DNA from: Candidatus Rokuibacteriota bacterium
GTDB taxonomy: Bacteria; Methylomirabilota; Methylomirabilia; Rokubacteriales; CSP1-6
Length of the DNA stretch: 33,541 bases
Assembly: GCA_016209425.1 (NCBI GenBank)
Contig: JACQWA010000106.1
Span: 1 to 33,541, forward strand
Direction of reading: 5' to 3'
This document shows, in pieces, positions 17,371 through 25,913 of the stretch (position 1 is the first letter of the stretch; the number at the start of each line of letters is the position of its first letter). The notes beneath the pieces were generated by a model. The model made no database searches. It had not been told where the DNA came from and was given only the letters and a program-made list of their open reading frames with translations. The position numbers and the translations under genes were made by a program.

Positions 17371-19104
17371 GTGAATCTCCTCTCTCGTCGCCGCACCCCC
17401 GGACCCACGCGGGGGGCGTGGGGACCCCGCGCGGGTACCGGACTCTGGCGCTCGGAGGGGGCCCTGGTGCTGGGATTGCTCGCTTTGCTGGTGGCGGGCA
17501 TTCTCGCCCCGCTCCTTCAAGTGCTCTGGGCCGCGGTGTCCGACGTGGACGGCTTCACGCTTCGGCATCTCGGCTCGTTCTTCCGGCGTCCCCTGTTCCT
17601 CGAGTCGCTGGTCAACACGCTGGCCTCGGGCCTCCTGGCCGTCCTGTTCGGGAGCCTGATCGGGGTCCCGCTGGCGTTCCTGACGGTCCGCTACGCGTTC
17701 CGGGCCAAGACGGTGCTCCAGACCCTGGGCGTGCTGCCGCTCGTGATCCCGCCGTTCGTCGGGGCCGTGGCCTTTCAGCAAATTCTGGGCCGTGGCGGGA
17801 CCGTGAACCTGATTCTCCATCAGACGTTCGGCACGACGCTCCCGATGATGGAGGGGCTCACCGGGGTGGTGCTGGTCCAGACGCTCCACTATTTTCCGTT
17901 GATCATGCTCAACACCGCCGCAGCCCTGGCCGGACTGGACCCCTCGCTGGAAGAGGCGGCTCGAAACCTGGGATCGTCTGGCTTTCGCCTCTTCCGCCGC
18001 ATTCTCCTTCCCTTGGCGCTGCCCGGCTACGCGGCCGGCGCGCTGATCACGTTCATCCGGGTCATCGACGATCTGGGCACGCCCCTGATGCTGAACTACA
18101 CCAAGCTGCTCGCCCCCCAGGCCTATCTCCGCGTGACCACCGTGGGCCTGACCGATGTCGACGGCTACGTCATCTGCGTCATCCTGGTCATCCTCTCGAT
18201 CGCGGCGCTCTGGGGATCCAAGGCGGCGCTCGGGCTCGCGGAATACGCCACGCTTCAGCGGACCGCCGAGGCCGAGCCGCGCCCGCTCAAGGGTGCCGCC
18301 GCCCTGGGCGTCTGGCTCATCTCGGCCGCGCTCCTGGGGCCCGCGCTCCTCCCGCATGCGGGAATCCTCCTGCTGTCCCTCTCCAAGGTGTGGAGCCTCT
18401 CCCTCCTTCCCACCGTCTACACGCTGGGCAATTACGCGGAGATCCTGTTCCGCAGCCGCAGCTTCATCTGGAACACCCTCCGCTACGCGCTGCTTGCGGC
18501 CGTGATCGACGTGGCGCTCGGAGCCGCCATCGCGTGGCTTCTCCTGCGCGGAACGGTGCGCGGCCGGGGGTGGCTCGACGCCATCGCCACCATGCCGCTG
18601 GCGATTCCCGGGGTGGTTCTGGCGGTGGGCTACCTGCGGGTCTTCCACGGGTGGGATTTCCCCGGTCTCGGCCAGCCGTTGACCGCCACGTGGCTGATCC
18701 TGGTTCTCGCCTATGCCATGCGTCGGCTCCCGTACACCGTCAGGGGCGCCTATGCGGCGCTCCAACAGCTGCCCGTGGCCCTGGAGGAGGCGGCTCAGAA
18801 CCTCGGAGCCAACCGCCTCCGGACCTTCTTTCGCGTGACCGCGCCGCTCATGGCCCGGGGCCTTCTGGCGGGCGGGCTCATCGCCTTCATCACCTCGGCG
18901 GTGGAGCTCTCGACCACCATCCTGCTCGTGCCGCGCATCGAGCTCGGCCCGCTTTCCTACGGGATCTACATCTACATGCAGTCCGCCGTCGGTCGGGGGC
19001 CCGGCGCCGCCCTTGGAGTGGTCGCCATCGTCCTGGTCGGGTGCGGGACGTGGCTGGCCCATCGGCTGGCGGCGCGCGGGGCCGGCTCGATCTTCAGGCT
19101 GTAG
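17371..19104 (+). CDS. ABC transporter permease, double-domain (Fe3+/FbpB-like)
   Basis: 577 aa, two permease halves with EAA loops (EEAARNLGSSGFRLFRRILLPLALPGYA; EEAAQNLGANRLRTFFRVTAPLMARG); GTG start. Confidence 0.87.
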   Translation: MNLLSRRRTPGPTRGAWGPRAGTGLWRSEGALVLGLLALLVAGILAPLLQVLWAAVSDVDGFTLRHLGSFFRRPLFLESLVNTLASGLLAVLFGSLIGVPLAFLTVRYAFRAKTVLQTLGVLPLVIPPFVGAVAFQQILGRGGTVNLILHQTFGTTLPMMEGLTGVVLVQTLHYFPLIMLNTAAALAGLDPSLEEAARNLGSSGFRLFRRILLPLALPGYAAGALITFIRVIDDLGTPLMLNYTKLLAPQAYLRVTTVGLTDVDGYVICVILVILSIAALWGSKAALGLAEYATLQRTAEAEPRPLKGAAALGVWLISAALLGPALLPHAGILLLSLSKVWSLSLLPTVYTLGNYAEILFRSRSFIWNTLRYALLAAVIDVALGAAIAWLLLRGTVRGRGWLDAIATMPLAIPGVVLAVGYLRVFHGWDFPGLGQPLTATWLILVLAYAMRRLPYTVRGAYAALQQLPVALEEAAQNLGANRLRTFFRVTAPLMARGLLAGGLIAFITSAVELSTTILLVPRIELGPLSYGIYIYMQSAVGRGPGAALGVVAIVLVGCGTWLAHRLAARGAGSIFRL

Positions 19105-19108
19105 CCTC

Positions 19109-20293
19109 GTGTTCACCACCGCCCGCCGCCTCGCGTGGTCCCCGAGACGGACCCTCCCCCTGGCCGCCTTCGTCGGGACCTTTGCCTGGTCCTTCGTGTA
19201 CGTGAGCCTGCCGTTCTACGTCCAGCGGATTTCGACGGCGGACCCCGTCTCCACGCTCCGCTGGACCGGCTGGATCCTTGGGATCTCATCGCTCGTCACC
19301 GTCGTCACCGCGCCGGTCTGGGGGAGGCTGGCCGAGCGGGGGAACCCGAAGGCCTTCTACGTGGTGGTCGAGATCCTGCAAGGGGTCGGGTTTGTCGGGA
19401 TGGCGCTGGCGCGGACCCTGATCGAGCTCTTCTTCGCCCGGTTCATGCTCGGAACGATGGGGGCGGCTTCGACCTTTGCCTTCATCATGGCGGGGCGCTC
19501 CCGTGACGGGGACGTGCGCCGCGAGGTCTCAGCGATCCAGTCGGCGATGACGGTGGGCCAGATTCTAGGACCGCTGGCCGGCGCCGTGGCCGCCGCCCGC
19601 ATCGGCTTCGTTCCGTCGTTTCTCCTCGGCGGGGCGATCCTCTGGGGATGTGCCGGGCTGGTCCAGTGGGGCGTCCCGCGGCCGGATCGCTCGCCCGCGG
19701 GCGGCGATGCGCAGCGCCGTCCTTCGTGGCGGGAGGTCACCACGGCGTGCGTCGTGGTGCTGGCCGGGTCCATCCAGGTGTTCTTCCTCACGGCGGTGCT
19801 CCCCCAGATCCTTCCCCCGCTGGGCGTGGCGTTTCCGGACACCCTGGAGATCGGCGGGCTGGTCATCTTCGCGTCGGGGGTCGCCGCTGCGCTGGGGTCC
19901 CTCGCGGCGCCGCGGCTCGCCGACCTGATCGGTGAGTGGAAGACCGTGGCTTGGTTCCTCGCCTTCTCCTCGGGCCTCCTGGCCCTCCTGGGGTTGACCG
20001 GCGACGTCTGGAGCTTCGGGGTGATGCGGTTCCTGCAGGTGCTCTGCGTGGCGCCGGTCTTTCCCTTGGTGGTCGCCCGGATCGCTCAGCGGGCGGGGGG
20101 AGGGGCCATCGGGCTGGTCAACTCCTCGCGGATCGGCGCCGCCTTCATCGGTCCGGTGGTGGCCACCACGCTGCTGGCGTGGACGAACCCCTCTTTCCTC
20201 TATGTGCTGCTGGCGGTGCCGGGCCTGGCCTGCCTTCCCTTGGTGCGGCCTCCACGGGCCTCGCGCCCCGGCGGCGTGGATGGGACGTCGTGA
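19109..20293 (+). CDS. MFS transporter
   Basis: GTG start after the permease stop; multiple TM segments, loop APVWGRLAERGNPKAF, about 394 aa. Confidence 0.82.
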   Translation: MFTTARRLAWSPRRTLPLAAFVGTFAWSFVYVSLPFYVQRISTADPVSTLRWTGWILGISSLVTVVTAPVWGRLAERGNPKAFYVVVEILQGVGFVGMALARTLIELFFARFMLGTMGAASTFAFIMAGRSRDGDVRREVSAIQSAMTVGQILGPLAGAVAAARIGFVPSFLLGGAILWGCAGLVQWGVPRPDRSPAGGDAQRRPSWREVTTACVVVLAGSIQVFFLTAVLPQILPPLGVAFPDTLEIGGLVIFASGVAAALGSLAAPRLADLIGEWKTVAWFLAFSSGLLALLGLTGDVWSFGVMRFLQVLCVAPVFPLVVARIAQRAGGGAIGLVNSSRIGAAFIGPVVATTLLAWTNPSFLYVLLAVPGLACLPLVRPPRASRPGGVDGTS

Positions 20294-21384
20294 GCCGGAA
20301 GCTCTCATCGGAGGTCACGCTGGAAGGGGTCGGGAAGCGGTACGGAGATCTCTGGGCCGTCCGGGAGGTCTCGCTGACCATCCGGCCGGGGGAGTTCTTC
20401 ACGCTGCTCGGGCCGTCGGGGTGTGGAAAGACGACGCTGCTCCGCCTGATCGCAGGGTTCGCGCTCCCCGACGCCGGGGGGATTCTCCTCGATGGGGAGC
20501 CGATTGATCACGTTCCCCCGTGGAAGCGGGATGTGGGGCTGGTGTTTCAGCACTACGCGCTCTGGCCACACCTCTCGGTGTACGAGAACGTCGCGTTCGG
20601 GTTGCGTGAACGGAAAGTTCCCCGCGCGCAAATTGCTCAGAAGGTCGCCGCCGTCCTCAGCCAGGTCGGGTTGGAGGGATTTGAACGACGACGCCCGTCG
20701 CAGCTTTCCGGGGGGCAGCAGCAGCGCGTGGCCCTGGCCCGGACCCTTGCGGTCCAGCCCCGGCTCCTCCTCTTGGATGAACCGCTCTCCAACCTGGATG
20801 CCCAGCTCCGGGCCCAGATGCGGATCGAGCTCGCCCGGTTGCAGCGAGATCTGGCCATCACCACCCTCTACGTGACGCACGACCAGGCCGAGGCCCTGGC
20901 TCTGTCCAACCGCGTCGCGGTGATGCTGGAAGGCGCGGTGGTCCAGCAGGGGACGCCGGAAGAGGTCTACTGGCGGCCGCGCAACCGATTCGTGGCGGAA
21001 TTCGTGGGGGCGGCCAACCTGTTCCCGGTGCAGGTGGTGGAGCTCAGGGAAACGGGCGTGCTGGTCGAGACCGGCTCGGGCACCCGGCTCCCCGTGCCGG
21101 CCGATCCCGGCCGCTGGCGGCCCGGGACCCGGGCTCTCCTCTGCCTCCGCCCCGAGGCTCTCCGGCTTGAGGAAGCGGCCATCGGGCGGGGGACCGGGTT
21201 CCTGGCCACCGTGGCGGGTCGGGTGTTTGAGGGAGATCGCCACGTCTACGAGGTAAGGCTCGGCGAGGGGGCGCATCTCCGCGTGGAGTTGCCGGCGCTG
21301 GGGGAGGGGCGAATCTTTCGGCTGGGCGACCGGGTCCGGGTCGAGCTCACCGCTGAAACCGCCGTGCTCCTTCCCGAGACGTAA
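20290..21384 (+). CDS. ABC transporter ATP-binding protein (Fe3+/spermidine/putrescine-type)
   Basis: Walker A GPSGCGKTTLLR, LSGGQQQRVALARTL, Walker B LLLLDEPLSNLD, TOBE-like C-terminus; GTGA overlap with the MFS stop. Confidence 0.9.
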   Translation: MSRKLSSEVTLEGVGKRYGDLWAVREVSLTIRPGEFFTLLGPSGCGKTTLLRLIAGFALPDAGGILLDGEPIDHVPPWKRDVGLVFQHYALWPHLSVYENVAFGLRERKVPRAQIAQKVAAVLSQVGLEGFERRRPSQLSGGQQQRVALARTLAVQPRLLLLDEPLSNLDAQLRAQMRIELARLQRDLAITTLYVTHDQAEALALSNRVAVMLEGAVVQQGTPEEVYWRPRNRFVAEFVGAANLFPVQVVELRETGVLVETGSGTRLPVPADPGRWRPGTRALLCLRPEALRLEEAAIGRGTGFLATVAGRVFEGDRHVYEVRLGEGAHLRVELPALGEGRIFRLGDRVRVELTAETAVLLPET

Positions 21385-21517
21385 CCCCCGGTCGGCGTCC
21401 ATCGCTCGCTCGCCAACCTCCGTCGGGCACCCTTCTGTGGCTCGCGGGGCGGGGATGCCCCTCCGGACTCTCACCGATCGTGCCATTGTCAGCAGCGCTT
21501 CGATGGCCGGGGTTCGG

Positions 21518-22282
21518 CTACAGCGTGTAGGTTTTGCCCTGCTCGAGAATATGGATGCGAGCAGGATCTATCTTCTGAAGCTCCTCGGTGGTTTCCTCGA
21601 AGAAGTGCGGCTTGATGTGGTAGATCCAGAGGGGGAGGTCAGAAGGCATCTTCTTCATCTCCCGGCTCAGCATCGCCGGGGTGAGATGCTTCGACGCCTG
21701 GGCCAGGCCGTCCAGGCGGTTGGGAAATGCGGTCTCCACGATCACCGCTTTGAGCCCCTTCAGCCCTCGGGCCGCCTGCCAGATCCGCTCGGTGGGCCCG
21801 GTATCGCCCGAATACAGGAAGCCCGTCTCACCGTCGTGGATCAGGAAGCCCACCGCCTCCACCGTGTGATCCACCCGGATGGGAGTGACCCAGAGTTCGG
21901 CAACCCGCGACTCCACCTCGTCGGCCAGCGTCCGGTAGCGGAGGATGGCGGTCTTGGGTGTGGGGATCGTCGAGAAGTCGGGCCAGAGGTGGTCGTTGAA
22001 GGCGTGCGTGCGGAGGTCGTCCACGACCGGGGCAATGCTGGTGGCAAGGACCGGACCTCGTGCCGCCGTGATGGCGAGCGTGTCGGTGAGGTAGGCCAGC
22101 CCCGCAATGTGGTCGAGGTGAGCGTGGCTCAGGAGGGCGTGCTCGATCTCCCGCTGCTCCTCCACGTTGAGCGCCCCCGGCACGCTCCCCGCGTCGACGA
22201 GCACGTGGTCGTTGACGAGGAACGCCGAAGGACGCTGCCCCTGGCCCTCGCTGCCGAAGACCCCGAGCACCTTGATTTTCAT
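21518..22282 (-). CDS. metallo-beta-lactamase-fold hydrolase, class II 3',5'-cyclic-nucleotide phosphodiesterase-like
   Basis: MKIKVLGVFGSEG...AFLVNDHVLVDAGSVPGAL; metal-binding LLSHAHLDHIAGLAYLTD; GFLYSGDTGPTERIW. Confidence 0.75.
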   Translation of the reverse strand: MKIKVLGVFGSEGQGQRPSAFLVNDHVLVDAGSVPGALNVEEQREIEHALLSHAHLDHIAGLAYLTDTLAITAARGPVLATSIAPVVDDLRTHAFNDHLWPDFSTIPTPKTAILRYRTLADEVESRVAELWVTPIRVDHTVEAVGFLIHDGETGFLYSGDTGPTERIWQAARGLKGLKAVIVETAFPNRLDGLAQASKHLTPAMLSREMKKMPSDLPLWIYHIKPHFFEETTEELQKIDPARIHILEQGKTYTL

Positions 22283-22289
22283 TTCACGG

Positions 22290-22318
22290 ATTTTAGTCTA
22301 GGAGACCTGGCAGGTCAA
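22290..22318 (-). promoter_or_regulatory. sigma-70-type promoter for the phosphodiesterase gene with internal palindrome
   Basis: Minus strand TTGACC, 17-nt spacer, TAAAAT; perfect palindrome GACCTG-G-CAGGTC at 22304-22316. Confidence 0.55.
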
Positions 22319-22380
22319 GCCTCCGAATCCTTCACGGCGGGTTCTGCCCGGATCCCTGCGACCTGTGCTACGGTAGGCCC

Positions 22381-24450
22381 ATGAAATTTTTTCCCGGCGC
22401 GGCTCGGCCGTGGCTCATCGGTGTCGGGGTGGGAACGGCCGTGGCGCTCACCACCCTTCCGGGTGCGTTCGAATTCCTGGAGCTCCGGAGCCTCGACCTC
22501 CGCTTTCTCCTGCGCGGTCCCATCCCCCCGGATTCCCCCATTGTCATCATCTCTATCGATGAGGACTCCTTCGACGAGCTGGACCTCGCGTGGCCGTGGC
22601 CCCGGGAGCTTCACGCCCGGATGCTGGACATCGTGCGGCAGGGGCGGCCGGCGGCGATCGGAATGGATCTCCTCTTCGTTGAGCCGAGCATTCGGGGACC
22701 CCGTGACGATCAGGCCTTGGCCGGGGCCGTCGCGCGGGCCGGCAACGTGGTGCTGGGGGCGGTCCTGACGGAGATCCGGGAAGCGCTCTTCGTCAAGGAG
22801 GACCTCAACCCCCCCCTCAAGGTGATCCGCGACCGTGCGGCAGCCTTTGGCTTCGTCAACCTCGTCACCGACGAAGACGCCTTCGTCCGGTCCGGGGCGC
22901 TCACCCGTCCTTACCAGGGGGGGATCCAGCAGAGTTTTGATGGGCACCTCTATGATCTGGCGGTCAAAGCGGGCATCCGGGCCAAGCCGCTCCCCCCACG
23001 ACCGGCCGTGTTCATCAATTACCGAGGGCCGAAGGGGACCTTTCCCGTCATCCCGTACTACCAGGTGCTGAATGGCGAGGTGAAACCAGAAACGTTCGCC
23101 GGGAAGATCGTCCTGGTGGGAGCGACCGCCCCCGCCCTCCACGACGAATTTCCCACCCCCTTCTCGGGGCAGGAGAAGATGCCCGGCGTGGAGATCCACG
23201 CCAACGTTGTCGAGACTCTCCTCCAGGGCAACGGGCTGTTCCGCGTTCCGCTCTCCGTGGGGGCGGTCCTGGCCCTCGTGGCCGCCCTCCTGGCGGCTCT
23301 CGTCACCTCCCTGATGCGCCCGATCCGGGCGTTCCTCCTGACGCTGGCGGCAGGTGTGTCGTACGCCGTGCTCGCCTTCGGTGTCTTCGTCCGTCTCTCC
23401 CTCTGGATGGAACTGATCCCGGTCCAAGTCGCCCTCTTCCTCGGCTTCGGGACCACCGTGGTTGTCAACTTCATCCAGGAGCAGCGGGAGAAGCGCCGGC
23501 TTTCCAGATTTTTCTCGCCGGACGTCATCAAGGAGATCCTGAGCACGCGGAAGGAAAGCTCCCTCGTGGGAAGCCGCCGCCGGATCAGCGTCCTCTTCTC
23601 GGACATCCGCGGATTCACGTCTCTCTCGGAAAAGCTGAGCCCCGAGGAGGTGGTCGAGATGCTCCGGGAGTACCTGACCGCGATGACCGAGATCGTCTTC
23701 AAGTATGGCGGGACCGTGGACAAGTACATCGGGGATGCGATCATGGCTCTGTACGGCGCGCCGTTCGACCAGCCCAACCACGCCGAGCAGGCGGTGCGCA
23801 CCGCGTTGGAATTTCAGGACCGGGTCAAGGCCCTCTCCGATCGCTGGGAGGCCAGGTGCGGGGCGCGTCTCCGCAACGGCGTGGGGATCAATACCGGGGA
23901 TGCCGTGGTCGGCACGATCGGGTCCCTGCAGCGGCTGGAGTACACCGCGATCGGCGACACGGTCAACCTCGCCTCCCGCCTCGAAGGCCTGACCAAGGAG
24001 TTCCTCGCTCCGATCGTGGTGAGCCAAAGCACCTACGAGGAAGTCAAGCACCTCTTCTACTCGCGCTACCTGGGAGAGGTGAAAGTCAGGGGCAAGGAGA
24101 CGGCCGTCAAGATCTATGCGGTCGAGAAGGCAGAAGGGCGTCAGGCTCCCCGCGCTTCCTTCGAGGCCCCGGTCACCATCGTGGACGAAGATATCTCCAT
24201 CACGGCCGCAATGACGGACCTCAGCCGAACCGGGATGGCGGCAAGGAACCTGCCCAAACGCATCCCGGCCAATCGGATTGTCGCGATCCGGATCGACGTT
24301 CCCGGCCTCCGCGAGCCGCTTGCGGTTGACGGCCGGGTAATCTGGACCGACGAGGATCGCGCGGGATTCGCCTTTGTCGGGCTCTCACTGGAGGACGAGA
24401 ACCTCCTCGAGGATTTCGTCAAACGCCGAAACACGAGGGGTGAATCCTGA
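22381..24450 (+). CDS. CHASE2-domain adenylate/guanylate cyclase with C-terminal PilZ-like domain
   Basis: CHASE2 region LRFLLRGPIPPDSPIVIISIDEDSFDEL...WPWPRELHARMLD; TM segments; class III cyclase SVLFSDIRGFTSLSE...KYGGTVDKYIGDAIMALYGAPF...LEYTAIGDTVNLASRLEG; C-terminal RQAPR and DLSRTG motifs. Confidence 0.9.
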   Translation: MKFFPGAARPWLIGVGVGTAVALTTLPGAFEFLELRSLDLRFLLRGPIPPDSPIVIISIDEDSFDELDLAWPWPRELHARMLDIVRQGRPAAIGMDLLFVEPSIRGPRDDQALAGAVARAGNVVLGAVLTEIREALFVKEDLNPPLKVIRDRAAAFGFVNLVTDEDAFVRSGALTRPYQGGIQQSFDGHLYDLAVKAGIRAKPLPPRPAVFINYRGPKGTFPVIPYYQVLNGEVKPETFAGKIVLVGATAPALHDEFPTPFSGQEKMPGVEIHANVVETLLQGNGLFRVPLSVGAVLALVAALLAALVTSLMRPIRAFLLTLAAGVSYAVLAFGVFVRLSLWMELIPVQVALFLGFGTTVVVNFIQEQREKRRLSRFFSPDVIKEILSTRKESSLVGSRRRISVLFSDIRGFTSLSEKLSPEEVVEMLREYLTAMTEIVFKYGGTVDKYIGDAIMALYGAPFDQPNHAEQAVRTALEFQDRVKALSDRWEARCGARLRNGVGINTGDAVVGTIGSLQRLEYTAIGDTVNLASRLEGLTKEFLAPIVVSQSTYEEVKHLFYSRYLGEVKVRGKETAVKIYAVEKAEGRQAPRASFEAPVTIVDEDISITAAMTDLSRTGMAARNLPKRIPANRIVAIRIDVPGLREPLAVDGRVIWTDEDRAGFAFVGLSLEDENLLEDFVKRRNTRGES

Positions 24451-24551
24451 TCACGCTCGGCGGCCTGCCTCTCCTGACGGCATCGAGAGAGACCGGCCCC
24501 TGCCCACCTGAACCTGCAGGCTGACAGATTCAGACACCGATTGTGTCTGGT

Positions 24552-24585
24552 TTGACATGCCCCGGGCCTAAGCCTGTCAACTTTT
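24552..24585 (+). terminator. possible intrinsic terminator downstream of the cyclase
   Basis: Imperfect inverted repeat TTGACATGC...GCCTGTCAA followed by CTTTTT. Confidence 0.35.
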
Positions 24586-24720
24586 TGCAGCGAGTGCCGC
24601 GCTGTCATCCCGCCGGGTGGGTCGCTTGATTTCTCCACGACCCTTGGGGGAGCACGGCGCTTTTTCCCTCCACCCGTCGGGTCCTCCTCTGGCTGAAAAT
24701 TCGGCCCTCGACGCTTCTCC

Positions 24721-24736
24721 TGGCATGTCCGCTGCA
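24721..24736 (+). promoter_or_regulatory. sigma-54-like -24/-12 element (distal)
   Basis: TGGCAT-GTCCG-CTGCA, GG-N10-GC spacing, oriented toward the FecR gene. Confidence 0.35.
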
Positions 24737-24914
24737 GATTCAAAGAGCCAGCGAGAGAGCGAAGGAGTTCGCTCACCGGGGGGTGCCGACAACGTTGGGA
24801 GATGGCCGTGTCACCGTGGCAGAAACAATGGACAATTTGGGCCGAGAAGAGCGGGGCGCTTTCTTTCACCTCCACGGAATCGCGAGGTTATGAAGCGGGC
24901 GAGGGCAAATTGGT

Positions 24915-24930
24915 TGGCACAGATTCTGCT
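24915..24930 (+). promoter_or_regulatory. sigma-54-like -24/-12 element (proximal)
   Basis: TGGCAC-AGATT-CTGCT, GG-N10-GC spacing, about 80 nt upstream of the FecR ATG. Confidence 0.45.
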
Positions 24931-25010
24931 TCGCCGGAGTTTAACGAATTCCCTCTTCCCAGTTGGCGCGGGGAAGGAAGCAGGGACGAGGCTGAGAGGG
25001 GACGCTGTCA

Positions 25011-25757
25011 ATGAGGAAACCACCTAGGCTGCTGGCGGCGGGGGTCTTCGCTGTGATGAGTGCCGCGATCCTCGGGGTCGCCGGCGCAGAGAGCCCGAAA
25101 GGCGCGGGTACGGTGACCGCGGTGGCGGGGCCGGCAACGGTGACGCGACTGGCGGCGACTCCTCAGCCCTTGAAGGTCCGGGACACGCTCTTCTCGGGGG
25201 ATGTCGTGGAGGTGCCCAAGAACGCGATGGCCCGGGTGCTCCTGGGGGGCAAGACGACGGTCACGGTGCGGGAGCTCTCGCGGCTGAAGTTGCGCGAGGA
25301 AGCGCTGGCCGCGGGAATGCACTACACGGTGGAACTCCTCTCGGGGAAGGTGCGGGCTTCGGTGGCACGGATGCTGATGCGCCCGGGCGAGCAGGTGGAG
25401 GTGCGGACGCGTAACGCGGTGGCTTCGGTGCGCGGCACGGACTTCATCGTGGAAACGGTCGAGCGGCCGATCCAGACACGGGTATTTGGATTGCTGGGGG
25501 TTCTGGAGGTGTGGCAGGAGGCGGAGGAGCAGCAGGCCCGGTCCGGGGAGACGGGCGTGATCACCCTCTCCGGCCTGGTGGGGGTGTCCAATCGCCTCGC
25601 CGGCACGGGCCGCGTCGAGCAGATCGGCGCCAATGAGGCCGCGCGGGTGAGCGGCAGACGGGACGCCGGGCGGCTCCCGGTCAGTCCCGATGACCTGAAG
25701 GTGTTGTTTAGGGGGGTGACCGCGACGCGGGCGTTGCCGGAGCCAAGCGGGAAGTAA
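25011..25757 (+). CDS. FecR-domain secreted/periplasmic protein
   Basis: Signal peptide; FecR-type region VRDTLFSGDVVEVPKNAMARVLLGGKTTVTVRELSRLKL...VRTRNAVASVRGTDFIVET. Confidence 0.8.
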   Translation: MRKPPRLLAAGVFAVMSAAILGVAGAESPKGAGTVTAVAGPATVTRLAATPQPLKVRDTLFSGDVVEVPKNAMARVLLGGKTTVTVRELSRLKLREEALAAGMHYTVELLSGKVRASVARMLMRPGEQVEVRTRNAVASVRGTDFIVETVERPIQTRVFGLLGVLEVWQEAEEQQARSGETGVITLSGLVGVSNRLAGTGRVEQIGANEAARVSGRRDAGRLPVSPDDLKVLFRGVTATRALPEPSGK

Positions 25758-25787
25758 TCTCGCCGGACGCTCTGGGAGCGCAACGAC

Positions 25788-25820
25788 GGAGCGGATCAGA
25801 CTGATCCGCTTCCTTTTTTT
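25788..25820 (+). terminator. rho-independent terminator after the FecR gene
   Basis: GGAGCGGATC-AGACT-GATCCGCTTCC hairpin followed by TTTTTTT. Confidence 0.9.
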
Positions 25821-25852
25821 CTCGCCGAGACGCCTTCATTGGCGCCCTCTGC

Positions 25853-25881
25853 TTGCTAAGTCCGCCCGCCTGTGGTAGAAA
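25853..25881 (+). promoter_or_regulatory. sigma-70-type promoter for the corrinoid/methyltransferase operon
   Basis: TTGCTA, 17-nt spacer, TAGAAA, 32 nt upstream of ATG 25914. Confidence 0.45.
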
Positions 25882-25913
25882 AGCCCCAGCACCACCGGGT
25901 TGGGAGCAGATCC

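Noticed and set aside
16501-19119. 872-aa minus-strand ORF
   Set aside because: Antisense to STAS, membrane-protein and permease genes; low-complexity charged composition, explained by GC-rich codon bias on the opposite strand.
22315-24051. 578-aa minus-strand ORF
   Set aside because: Antisense to the CHASE2-cyclase gene; no motif support.
24617-25027. 136-aa ORF in the region upstream of the FecR gene
   Set aside because: Overlaps the FecR start, no motifs, composition not protein-like; more consistent with noncoding DNA.
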